Source: Peribacillus simplex (GTDB lineage Bacteria > Bacillota > Bacilli > Bacillales > DSM-1321). Taken from it: a stretch of DNA of 64,000 nucleotides. The notes under the pieces are model-generated. The model saw nothing but the letters and a program-made list of their open reading frames with translations, did not search any database and was not told the DNA's origin. Both the position numbers and the translations under genes were made by a program. Position 1 is the first letter of the stretch, and the number at the start of each line of letters is the position of its first letter. The stretch is taken from the NCBI RefSeq assembly GCF_900156045.1, contig NZ_FTMX01000001.1, forward strand, positions 434,001 to 498,000, read 5' to 3'. Shown piece after piece: positions 56,523 to 64,000 of the stretch.

Positions 56523-57647
56523 TTAAGTCGTTTTCTTCGTATCCCCGATGATGAATGTCCATATGGCCTTGAAGACATTGGCACGCTGAAGTGTATTGAA
56601 TATGACAAGTACGACTGGTCCTGCAATCAGACCTAGGAAACCGATCAATTTGAAGCCGATGAACAAGGCGATGAGAGTGGCAAGCGGATCCAAACCAATA
56701 CTGGAAGAAAGTACTTTTGGCTCTATTAACTGACGCTGGACGACGACGATTATGTAAAGAACGGACAAACCGATTCCAAGACTTGTATTCCCGGCGATGA
56801 ATTCAAAGATGATCCAAGGAATGAAAATCGTACCTGTCCCTAAATAGGGGATGATATCGACCAGTCCGCATATCAGGGCAATGGTAATTGAATAATTCAC
56901 CCCCAAAATGAGAAATCCGATTAAAATCGTGACAGTCGTCAATGAAACAAGAGTGAATTGAGCACGGATAAACCCGAACAAAGCCCGTTTTAAGTCCCTG
57001 AATAAACGCTTGGCACCCGCAAAAATCTTATCAGGCAAAACTTTTCCGGTCATGCGGCTAAAGGTATCCCAATCTTTGCTGATGAAGAAAGTGCCCAGCA
57101 GGGTAAAAAGGAGTGCTGTTGCTGTAGTTGGAAACCATCCGATGATCGTGGGGATGTTCTTCAAGAAAGCTTGAATGAAGCCGCTTACTCCGGTCGTGAT
57201 AGATTCGCCAATATTTTGGATATTCTTGAGGACTGTGTCCTGCTGTTCGGTATCCAAATTATTGAACATGGCCGCTATTTGATTATATAAAGGGATGACG
57301 GTGGTCGCGATGTATGTTTCTATATAATCCACGATGGTTTCAATATGTTTCGGGATGACTCCGGCAAGGTAATTGGTCCCTGAAATGATCTCGGTGACCA
57401 GTAAGGTGATAAGACCCGCAAATAAAAGGAAAATGAGTAAAAGGGAAACGAATACAGCCAACCCCCGTGGCAGCCTTCCTTTCCTTTCGAAAAAAGTGAC
57501 CAGGGGATTCATCAAGAAAGCGATTATCATGGCAATGATGAATGGATATGTATATTTAGATAAATAAAACAAGGCAATTCCGCCTGAAATTATCCCTCCG
57601 ATGACCAGTAAAGAGCGAATGAAACGATACATATATACCGGATTCAA
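56523..57647 (-). CDS. ytvI: AI-2E-family membrane protein, sporulation protein YtvI
   Basis: A 374-residue membrane protein with about seven or eight hydrophobic helices. It has the AI-2 exporter-like (PerM/UPF0118) domain with the C-terminal DIIPYLGTGTIFIPWII and QRQLIEPKVLSSSIGLDPL motifs. The B. subtilis counterpart is labelled a sporulation integral membrane protein; its substrate is unknown. The TTG at 57647 with GGAGG seven bases before fits the 371-residue length of the family. Divergent from ytwI. Confidence 0.88.
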   Translation of the reverse strand: MNPVYMYRFIRSLLVIGGIISGGIALFYLSKYTYPFIIAMIIAFLMNPLVTFFERKGRLPRGLAVFVSLLLIFLLFAGLITLLVTEIISGTNYLAGVIPKHIETIVDYIETYIATTVIPLYNQIAAMFNNLDTEQQDTVLKNIQNIGESITTGVSGFIQAFLKNIPTIIGWFPTTATALLFTLLGTFFISKDWDTFSRMTGKVLPDKIFAGAKRLFRDLKRALFGFIRAQFTLVSLTTVTILIGFLILGVNYSITIALICGLVDIIPYLGTGTIFIPWIIFEFIAGNTSLGIGLSVLYIIVVVQRQLIEPKVLSSSIGLDPLATLIALFIGFKLIGFLGLIAGPVVLVIFNTLQRANVFKAIWTFIIGDTKKTT

Positions 57648-57839
57648 GTCATATCCTCCTTCAATCATAAAGTTTGTATTATAATTGTAACGATGATGGA
57701 AAAGAAAGGAAAGATTCTTTCATCTTTCGGCTTAACTTTTTTCCGCCGATGCATCGTTCCATAAATCATTTTTCTCCCAGGAAACACGGGAGTTTGTTAT
57801 GTTAAAATAACAAAAAAGAAGGAAGAAGGTGAAGGGAGA

Positions 57840-58301
57840 ATGATCAACGGTCCTGTCGTATTTTTAATTCTGCTTGCTGCAATCGGTTGGTTTGGGAAAA
57901 ACACCTCACTGATCATGGCTGCGGGTTTTCTTTTAAGCATGAAACTGATTGGCCTTGACACTAAAGTGTTTCCGTACCTGGAAGCGAAAGGAATCAATCT
58001 AGGCGTTACGATCATTACGATTTCGGTACTCATACCCATAGCAAACGGGGCGATAGGTTTCAAGGAACTGGGAGACGCAATTAAATCACCTTATGCCTGG
58101 ATTGCGCTTGCATCTGGAATAGCTGTTGCGCTCATAGCGAAAAATGGGATTACACTCCTATCACATGATCCGCACATTACCACGGCTCTTGTTTTTGGGA
58201 CGATTTTGGCAGTCGCATTATTCAAAGGGGTTGCTGTCGGTCCGTTAATCGGGGCCGGAATTGCTTATTTATGCATGCAGATCTTCAATTTTTTTAAATG
58301 A
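57840..58301 (+). CDS. ytwI: DUF441 membrane protein YtwI
   Basis: A 153-residue integral membrane protein with four hydrophobic helices, the UPF0756 (DUF441) family. Segments such as VGPLIGAGIAYLCMQIFNF close the family. No function is known. ATG has AAGGGAG. It lies before the long citZ control region, as ytwI does in B. subtilis, and I see no clear terminator after it, so low-level readthrough toward citZ is possible. Confidence 0.85.
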   Translation: MINGPVVFLILLAAIGWFGKNTSLIMAAGFLLSMKLIGLDTKVFPYLEAKGINLGVTIITISVLIPIANGAIGFKELGDAIKSPYAWIALASGIAVALIAKNGITLLSHDPHITTALVFGTILAVALFKGVAVGPLIGAGIAYLCMQIFNFFK

Positions 58302-58839
58302 AGCGAATGGCAAAGGGGAGAAAATCCCGTCAGTACTGAGAATGTAAATTTTCTATTTAATGTTTCGTTTATTCTGCTTTGGGGCGAATTTTCAAAAAAA
58401 CGTTTTGAATCGCATAAAAAAAAGCAAGAGAATATGTAGCTAATTTTTCTAATAAAATAATAATTTTTTCACATTTTAAGTGCTTTTCATTCCCAAAAAA
58501 GTGTTTATTGTTTATAATAATGTTGTAACTGCTCTGATTTATTAAAATTGGGATTCAGAATATCATTGATATTTTTGAGGAATCTTAAAAAAAAGATGTA
58601 GTTATTGAGCAAGCGCTCACTAGGAATAGCTACAAGCATTATTTTTAGAATTTCGTTTAAAGATTATCGTACATTTTACTATTGTTGGGGTCATATTCTG
58701 TGAACGCTTCCAATACAAGATGTATGTCTTCTGCTAAAAAATAGATGGTTGTTTACAATAGCTAATTTCTTGGAAGCGCTATATTTATACGCTAATAGCA
58801 AGGGCATAGGGGAATATTTAGGAAAAGGAGAGATTTAGT
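58302..58839. promoter_or_regulatory. Long citZ upstream control region
   Basis: About 540 bases without a gene, very AT-rich. It contains TGAGC-AAGC-GCTCA (58606-58619) inside a longer imperfect palindrome (58600-58634). A cre-like TGTGAACGCTTCCA (58699-58712) has two mismatches to TGWAANCGNTNWCA. TTGGAAGCG (58770-58778) is the exact reverse complement of part of it (58705-58713). CcpA and CcpC control citZ in B. subtilis; that these are their sites is inference. Confidence 0.5.
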
Positions 58840-59955
58840 ATGACAGCAACAAAAGGTCTTGAAGGTGTGGTAGCAACAACTTCATCAGTAAGCTCCATTA
58901 TCGATGACACATTAACGTATGTAGGTTATGACATCGATGATTTAGCTTCTAACGCAACATTCGAGGAAGTAATCTATCTTTTATGGCACGGAGCTCTTCC
59001 GAACAAAAGCCAATTAGAAGAATTAACTAAACAGCTTGCTGAAAATGCTGAAATTCCAGCTGAAGTGGTTAATCACTTCAAAACATACCCAATCGATAAA
59101 GTACATCCAATGGGAGCTCTTCGCACTGCAGTATCTCTTCTGGGTCTTTATGATGAAGAAGCAGATGTAATGAGTGAAGATGCTAACTATCGTAAAGCTA
59201 TCCGCATCCAAGCAAAAATCCCTACATTGGTAACAACTTTCGCTCGCATCCGTCAAGGGAAAGAAGCTGTTGCTCCACGTACAGATTTAAGCTTTGCTGC
59301 TAACTTCTTATATATGTTAAGCGGTAACGAACCAACGGCAATCGAAGAAGAAGCATTCAACAAAGCATTGGTTCTTCATGCTGACCATGAATTAAACGCT
59401 TCTACATTCACTGCACGCGTTTGTGTGGCTACATTATCTGATATCTATTCTGGCGTAACTTCTGCCATCGGCGCTTTAAAAGGCCCTCTTCACGGCGGAG
59501 CTAACGAACAAGTCATGAAAATGCTTACAGATATTGGTTCAGTTGAAAACGTTGAGCCATATATCAACGAAAAATTAGCCAATAAAGAAAAAATCATGGG
59601 CTTTGGCCACCGTGTATACCGTAAAGGTGATCCTCGTGCTAAACACCTTAAAGAAATGTCACAAAAACTGACTGAACTTACTGGACAACCTCAATATTAT
59701 GATATGTCCATCAAAATTCATGAAATCGTGACCGGTCAAAAAAATCTTCCGCCGAACGTGGATTTCTACTCTGCTTCCGTATACCACAGTTTAGGTATCG
59801 AGCATGACCTATTTACACCAATCTTTGCCGTAAGCCGTGCTTCAGGCTGGATCGCTCATATCCTTGAGCAATATTCAAACAACCGCCTTATCCGTCCGCG
59901 TGCAGAGTATGTTGGACCAGGTATGCAAAAATATGTACCGATTGAAAAACGCTAA
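58840..59955 (+). CDS. citZ: Citrate synthase
   Basis: A 371-residue enzyme condensing acetyl-CoA and oxaloacetate to citrate, the entry to the TCA cycle. Catalytic motifs include GFGHRVYRKGDPRAKHL (His), GPLHGGANE (His) and NVDFYSASVYHSLGIEHDLFTPIF (Asp). Typical length for the Gram-positive dimeric form. ATG follows AAAGGAGAG. Codons are strongly biased, like icd and mdh. It heads a citZ-icd-mdh cluster, with no clear terminator before icd. Confidence 0.97.
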   Translation: MTATKGLEGVVATTSSVSSIIDDTLTYVGYDIDDLASNATFEEVIYLLWHGALPNKSQLEELTKQLAENAEIPAEVVNHFKTYPIDKVHPMGALRTAVSLLGLYDEEADVMSEDANYRKAIRIQAKIPTLVTTFARIRQGKEAVAPRTDLSFAANFLYMLSGNEPTAIEEEAFNKALVLHADHELNASTFTARVCVATLSDIYSGVTSAIGALKGPLHGGANEQVMKMLTDIGSVENVEPYINEKLANKEKIMGFGHRVYRKGDPRAKHLKEMSQKLTELTGQPQYYDMSIKIHEIVTGQKNLPPNVDFYSASVYHSLGIEHDLFTPIFAVSRASGWIAHILEQYSNNRLIRPRAEYVGPGMQKYVPIEKR

Positions 59956-60024
59956 TTAAAAGTTTTTTCGAAAAATCATTTTTTATTTCATCGAATTTGT
60001 AGTAAATTAATAGATGTGAGTAAA

Positions 60025-60071
60025 AAAGGTTAGTGGTTCTGCCTCATTAAATGGCAGGCCATCTAACCTTT
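60025..60071 (+). other. Strong intercistronic hairpin between citZ and icd
   Basis: AAAGGTTAG-TGG pairs with CCA-t-CTAACCTTT, with an inner TGCC/GGCA. No T-run follows, so it does not look like a terminator. It sits about 25 bases before the icd start. Confidence 0.6.
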
Positions 60072-60095
60072 GAATTTGAATCGGAGGTAAGAGAC

Positions 60096-61367
60096 ATGAC
60101 ACAAAGCCAAAAAATCACAGTTACTAACGGTGCTCTTAACGTACCAAACAATCCAATCGTTCCTTATATTGAGGGAGACGGAATCGGTCCTGATATCTGG
60201 GCTGCAGCATCCCGCGTTTTAGACGCAGCAGTTGAAAAAGCTTACAATGGCGAAAAGAAAATCGAATGGAAAGAAGTTTTAGCTGGACAAAAAGCATTTG
60301 ACCAAACGGGCGAATGGCTTCCACAAGAAACTCTTGATGTCATTAACGAATATCTAATCGCTATTAAAGGACCTCTTACAACTCCAATCGGTGGCGGTAT
60401 CCGCTCATTGAACGTTGCATTGCGTCAAGTATTGGACTTATTCGTATGTCTTCGTCCAGTACGTTACTTTGAAGGTGTACCTTCACCAGTTAAACGTCCA
60501 GAAGACACTGACATGGTCATCTTCCGTGAAAACACTGAAGACATCTATGCTGGTATCGAATATGCAAAAGGTTCTGACGAAGCTAAGAAATTAATCGAAT
60601 TCCTGCAAAATGAATTCGGTGTTCAAAACATTCGTTTCCCTGAAACTTCAGGTATCGGAATTAAACCGATTTCCGAAGAAGGAACGAAACGTCTTGTTCG
60701 TTCTGCGCTTAACTATGCGATCAAAGAAGGCCGTAAATCATTAACGCTTGTTCATAAAGGTAACATCATGAAATTCACTGAAGGTGCATTCAAAACTTGG
60801 GGTTATGAAGTTGCAGAACAAGAATTCGCCGATAAAGTGTTCACATGGAACCAATATGACAAAATTAAAGAAGCTGAAGGCACTGAAGCTGCTAACAAAG
60901 CGCAATCTGCTGCTGAAGCTGAAGGCAAAATCATCGTTAAAGATTCCATTGCTGATATCTTCTTACAACAAATTCTGACTCGTCCTAAAGAGTTTGATGT
61001 TGTTGCAACAATGAACTTGAACGGAGATTACATTTCTGATGCATTAGCTGCACAAGTTGGCGGAATCGGTATCGCTCCAGGAGCAAACATCAACTACGAA
61101 ACTGGACATGCCATCTTCGAAGCAACTCACGGAACGGCTCCTAAATATGCTGGTCTTGATAAAGTTAACCCATCTTCAGTTCTTCTTTCAGGTGTTCTTT
61201 TACTTGAGCACCTTGGCTGGAACGAAGCTGCAAACAGCATCACTAAATCAGTGGAACAAACAATCGCTTCTAAAGTTGTTACATACGACTTTGCCCGCCT
61301 AATGGAAGGTGCAACGGAAGTTAAATGTTCTGAGTTCGCAGACGAGCTTATCAAAAACCTTAAATAA
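60096..61367 (+). CDS. icd: Isocitrate dehydrogenase (NADP-dependent)
   Basis: A 423-residue TCA enzyme turning isocitrate into 2-oxoglutarate with [18 protein letters not shown], the active-site serine in [41 protein letters not shown] and [11 protein letters not shown] are characteristic. The enlarged insert around residues 255-290 (Ala/Glu/Lys-rich) is seen in Bacillus ICDH. The ATG at 60096 has CGGAGG at good spacing; 15 earlier in-frame residues run through the hairpin. It competes with AceA for isocitrate. Confidence 0.97.
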   Translation: MTQSQKITVTNGALNVPNNPIVPYIEGDGIGPDIWAAASRVLDAAVEKAYNGEKKIEWKEVLAGQKAFDQTGEWLPQETLDVINEYLIAIKGPLTTPIGGGIRSLNVALRQVLDLFVCLRPVRYFEGVPSPVKRPEDTDMVIFRENTEDIYAGIEYAKGSDEAKKLIEFLQNEFGVQNIRFPETSGIGIKPISEEGTKRLVRSALNYAIKEGRKSLTLVHKGNIMKFTEGAFKTWGYEVAEQEFADKVFTWNQYDKIKEAEGTEAANKAQSAAEAEGKIIVKDSIADIFLQQILTRPKEFDVVATMNLNGDYISDALAAQVGGIGIAPGANINYETGHAIFEATHGTAPKYAGLDKVNPSSVLLSGVLLLEHLGWNEAANSITKSVEQTIASKVVTYDFARLMEGATEVKCSEFADELIKNLK

Positions 61368-61382
61368 TTCATTATATGCTTT

Positions 61383-61415
61383 CTGGAAAAGTGCCTGAAC
61401 GGGCTGCTTTTCCAG
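61383..61415 (+). other. Strong intercistronic hairpin between icd and mdh
   Basis: A perfect CTGGAAAAG/CTTTTCCAG stem, 61383-61391 with 61407-61415, with a GCC/GGGC inner stem. No T-run follows, as with the citZ-icd hairpin. Confidence 0.6.
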
Positions 61416-61488
61416 GAGGCTTAATATATTTTCATGAGGATGTTAAAAGTATTCCAAAAGTATTCATATATTTTAAGGAGGAAATAAC

Positions 61489-62424
61489 ATGTCTAAACGT
61501 AAAAAAATCACAGTTGTAGGTGCTGGATTCACTGGTGCTACAGCAGCATTCCTAGCCGCTCAAAAAGAACTTGGCGATATCGTTTTAGTTGATATCCCGC
61601 AAGCTGAAAACCCTACAAAAGGTAAAGCCCTTGATATGGCGGAAGCAGGACCTGTCCTAGGTTTCGATGCTAACATCATCGGTACATCCGACTATGCAGA
61701 AACAGCTGATTCCGACGTAGTGATCATAACTGCCGGAATTGCCCGCAAACCCGGCATGAGCCGTGACGACTTAGTTCAAACTAACCAAAAGGTTATGAAA
61801 TCAGTAACTAAAGAAGTCGTTAAATATTCCCCTAACACAACCATCATCGTTTTGACTAACCCTGTAGATGCAATGACTTACACTGTTTACAAAGAATCAG
61901 GTTTCCCTAAAGAACGCGTTATCGGACAATCAGGTGTCCTTGATACAGCTCGTTTCCGTACTTTCGTAGCTCAAGAATTAAACTTATCGGTTAAAGATGT
62001 AACTGGTTTCGTTCTTGGCGGACACGGAGATGATATGGTTCCATTGGTACGTTACTCTTATGCAGGCGGAATTCCTTTGGAAACATTGATCCCTCAAGAT
62101 CGTCTAGAAGCAATCGTGGCCCGTACCCGCACTGGCGGCGGAGAAATCGTTAACCTTCTTGGAAACGGAAGCGCCTATTATGCACCAGCTGCATCTCTAG
62201 TGGAAATGGCTGAAGCGATCCTTAAAGACCAACGTCGCGTTCTTCCATCCATCGCTTATCTTGAAGGTGAATACGGATTTGAAGGTATTTACCTTGGAGT
62301 GCCGACTGTACTGGGTGCGAACGGTATTGAACAAATCATCGAACTTGAATTGACCGCAGACGAAAAAGCGGCACTTTCAAAATCAGTTGAATCAGTTAAA
62401 GCAGTAATGCAAGTCCTTCAATAA
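61489..62424 (+). CDS. mdh: Malate dehydrogenase
   Basis: A 311-residue NAD-dependent enzyme oxidising malate to oxaloacetate. [16 protein letters not shown] is the NAD loop, VLVDIP-like (here IVLVDIPQ) carries the acidic adenosine ribose residue, and [16 protein letters not shown] holds the catalytic His. It is the LDH-like (mesophilic Firmicute) MDH. ATG follows AAGGAGG. Third gene of the citZ-icd-mdh cluster; a large terminator ends it. Confidence 0.97.
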   Translation: MSKRKKITVVGAGFTGATAAFLAAQKELGDIVLVDIPQAENPTKGKALDMAEAGPVLGFDANIIGTSDYAETADSDVVIITAGIARKPGMSRDDLVQTNQKVMKSVTKEVVKYSPNTTIIVLTNPVDAMTYTVYKESGFPKERVIGQSGVLDTARFRTFVAQELNLSVKDVTGFVLGGHGDDMVPLVRYSYAGGIPLETLIPQDRLEAIVARTRTGGGEIVNLLGNGSAYYAPAASLVEMAEAILKDQRRVLPSIAYLEGEYGFEGIYLGVPTVLGANGIEQIIELELTADEKAALSKSVESVKAVMQVLQ

Positions 62425-62436
62425 GTGATCATATCA

Positions 62437-62497
62437 GACTGTTCGGATATAGGAAGAAAAGGCCATGGCCTTTTTCCGACTCCGGACAGTTTTTTTA
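62437..62497 (+). terminator. Terminator of citZ-icd-mdh
   Basis: A compound hairpin: ACTGTTCGGA pairs with TCCGGACAGT around an inner GGAAGAAAAGGCC/GGCCTTTTTCC stem, then seven Ts. Confidence 0.9.
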
Positions 62498-62570
62498 CGC
62501 TTCAAAAGTCCTTGGAACTAATAATCTCCCTGCTGAAGATAAGGAATAACTTTCTTTCCGTTTTTTTATG

Positions 62571-62599
62571 TGTAAATTTCATATAATATTCTTTATAAT
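62571..62599 (+). promoter_or_regulatory. Candidate promoter of phoPR
   Basis: Two TATAAT boxes (62582-62587 and 62594-62599). A weak TGTAAA (62571-62576) lies 17 bases before the second. PHO boxes (TTAACA-like direct repeats) are expected in an autoregulated phoPR promoter but are not convincing here. Confidence 0.45.
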
Positions 62600-62661
62600 G
62601 GAAGTGGATGAGTAGACCAAGAAATTGGTCTTTTGGGTAATACATAATTCAGGAGGATCTA

Positions 62662-63381
62662 ATGTCAAAGAAAATTCTCGTAGTGGATGATGAACAATCA
62701 ATAGTTACCTTACTTCAGTACAATTTAGAACAAGCAGGCTATTCGGTAATCACAGCTTTGGATGGAGAACAAGGGCTGGAGGCTGCCGTGGATATACGCC
62801 CCGATTTAGTGGTATTGGATTTGATGCTGCCTAAAATGGACGGGCTTGAAGTATGTAAGCAGCTTCGCCAGCAAAAAATCAATATACCGATCTTGATGCT
62901 GACAGCTAAGGACGATGAATTTGACAAGGTGCTGGGACTTGAACTGGGGGCGGATGATTACTTGACCAAGCCATTCAGTCCTAGGGAGGTAGTGGCCCGG
63001 ATTAAAGCCATTTTAAGAAGATCCCAGTTACAATCGAACGGCAGTGATTCAAGTCAGGATCAAGAAGATGGCCTCTTGAAATTAGGGGAATTGAAAGTGT
63101 TCCCGGAACGATACGAAGCTTTCTTTGATGAACAGCAATTAGAATTGACTCCAAAGGAATTTGAATTACTTTTATACTTGGCGAAGAATAAAGGAAGAGT
63201 GCTGACCAGGGATCAACTGCTCAGTGCGGTATGGAATTATGATTTCGCGGGAGACTCACGAATCGTCGATGTCCATATTAGCCATCTTCGTGAAAAAATA
63301 GAAAAAGATACAAAAAAACCTCTATATATTAAAACGATAAGGGGCTTGGGTTATAAGCTTGAGGAGCCTAAAAAAGAATGA
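62662..63381 (+). CDS. phoP: Phosphate-limitation response regulator PhoP
   Basis: A 239-residue OmpR-family regulator. The receiver domain (1-120) has the acidic pair DD (9-10), phosphoacceptor D53 in VVLDLMLPKMDG, and TKPFSP with the conserved Lys. The C-terminal winged helix (about 135-235) includes LTPKEFELLLYLAKNKGRVLTRDQLL and VDVHISHLREKIE. It follows mdh, the Bacillus order for phoP, and overlaps phoR by 4 bases (ATGA). ATG has AGGAGG. It activates phosphate-starvation genes. Confidence 0.94.
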   Translation: MSKKILVVDDEQSIVTLLQYNLEQAGYSVITALDGEQGLEAAVDIRPDLVVLDLMLPKMDGLEVCKQLRQQKINIPILMLTAKDDEFDKVLGLELGADDYLTKPFSPREVVARIKAILRRSQLQSNGSDSSQDQEDGLLKLGELKVFPERYEAFFDEQQLELTPKEFELLLYLAKNKGRVLTRDQLLSAVWNYDFAGDSRIVDVHISHLREKIEKDTKKPLYIKTIRGLGYKLEEPKKE

Positions 63382-64000
63382 CGACCTATCGTAAAAAGCT
63401 CTTATATACCCTCATCACATTGGTGATGGTCGTCCTGATGGCCGTGGGCTTTTTATTAGGACACTTGTTCAAAAGTTATTATATTAAAACGTTTAATGAC
63501 CGTATACAGAACGAAACATTTTTCATTTCTACATATATTCAGGAGCATGGCGGGATCGAGTCCTTTTTGGAAAAAGGGAAGACGGCAAAACTGACACCCC
63601 TTTTAGATTCGAATTTAACCATTCTCTCCACGAATGGGGAAATATTATACGATTCGACATCATCCAATGAAATATTTAAAGGCCATGCCAATGTCCTTCG
63701 TAAAATAACTTTGGAAAAAGGGCTAAAGCATGGGGAAGGGTTTGAAGTGGTCGAAGGCGAATCGGACCTCCATTATTATTGGAAGACGGTTGAAAAGGAT
63801 GGAGAGATTGAAGGCTTTGTCGTTCATAGCAATGAAATAGAGGCCATCAATCAAGTGAATAAACAAATGTGGCAAATATTGATCATTTGTTTAGGGGTGG
63901 CCTTGATCATCATTCTCATGCTTGCCAGCAAAATCACTTCATATTATACGCGGCCGATCGAGGAGGCGACGATGGCGGCCATAGAACTGGCCAAAGGGAA
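63378..64000 (+). CDS. phoR: Phosphate sensor histidine kinase PhoR, 5' part (runs off the window)
   Basis: About 207 codons before the window ends, with no stop. Transmembrane helix 1 spans about residues 9-30 (LYTLITLVMVVLMAVGFLLGHL). An extracellular sensor domain lies at about 31-165. Helix 2 (about 168-187) leads into the start of a HAMP domain (SYYTRPIEEATMAAIELAKG). The ATG overlaps the phoP stop. The PAS, dimerisation and catalytic parts would lie beyond the window. Confidence 0.9.
   Translation, partial: MTTYRKKLLYTLITLVMVVLMAVGFLLGHLFKSYYIKTFNDRIQNETFFISTYIQEHGGIESFLEKGKTAKLTPLLDSNLTILSTNGEILYDSTSSNEIFKGHANVLRKITLEKGLKHGEGFEVVEGESDLHYYWKTVEKDGEIEGFVVHSNEIEAINQVNKQMWQILIICLGVALIIILMLASKITSYYTRPIEEATMAAIELAKG

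Overview
This window is a stretch of the chromosome of a low-GC, endospore-forming Bacillaceae bacterium. Spore genes (sspA, tgl, gerW/ytfJ, ytrH-ytrI, ytvI), Bacillus-type leaders (tyrosine T-box, TPP riboswitch, a long rpsD leader), AGGAGG ribosome binding sites, frequent TTG/GTG starts and strong rho-independent terminators all point there. Gene order follows the tyrS-ezrA-thiI-sspA-ytcI-ytcJ-nadK2-sppA-ytfJ-tpx-ytxK-ackA-moaB-argGH-ytoI-nrnA-dnaE-ytsJ-accDA-pfkA-pyk-citZ-icd-mdh-phoPR backbone that I recall from Bacillus subtilis. It carries extra genes found in relatives such as Bacillus cereus, B. megaterium or Peribacillus. The species cannot be fixed from the sequence alone.

Layout. 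1-12.9 kb: a class A penicillin-binding protein with a charged C-terminal tail; T-box-controlled tyrS; rpsD; methionine sulfoxide reductase; the division regulators refZ and ezrA; hisJ; the nifZ-thiI tRNA thiolation pair; sspA. 12.9-18.6 kb: an interspersed palindromic repeat between two near-identical terminators, then ytcI, ytcJ, rarD and the spore transglutaminase tgl. 18.9-22.7 kb: a TPP-riboswitch operon for uptake of a thiamine precursor, with a YkoF/MTH1187-type protein and a TatD hydrolase. 22.7-32.3 kb: NAD kinase, sppA-yteJ, ytfI-gerW, tpx, an orphan Gly/Tyr/Arg/Gln repeat protein, ytxK, ackA, an EcsC-family gene with moaB, and a small unknown gene. 32.5-42.1 kb: argGH under an ARG box, uspA, an Xaa-Pro peptidase, ytkL, ytoI, ytpI, nrnA and the sporulation pair ytrH-ytrI.

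42.2-64 kb: dnaE, then a block of central metabolism: malic enzyme, a FadR-type regulator, accDA, pfkA, pyk, fxsA, glyoxylate-bypass aceB-aceA, ytvI, ytwI, citZ-icd-mdh, and phoP with the start of phoR. Pyruvate kinase and malic enzyme feed pyruvate and reducing power. AccDA makes malonyl-CoA. CitZ/Icd/Mdh and AceA/AceB share isocitrate and malate.

The most interesting signals are regulatory. A perfect FadR-type operator lies just downstream of the malic-enzyme promoter, next to a FadR-like regulator whose ligand domain seems to lack metal-binding histidines. Inverted repeats lie at the aceB -10 region and upstream of citZ. Two strong intercistronic hairpins without a T-run precede icd and mdh. 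I saw no prophage, insertion sequence, CRISPR array, rRNA or tRNA, and nothing that amounts to a clearly new biological system.
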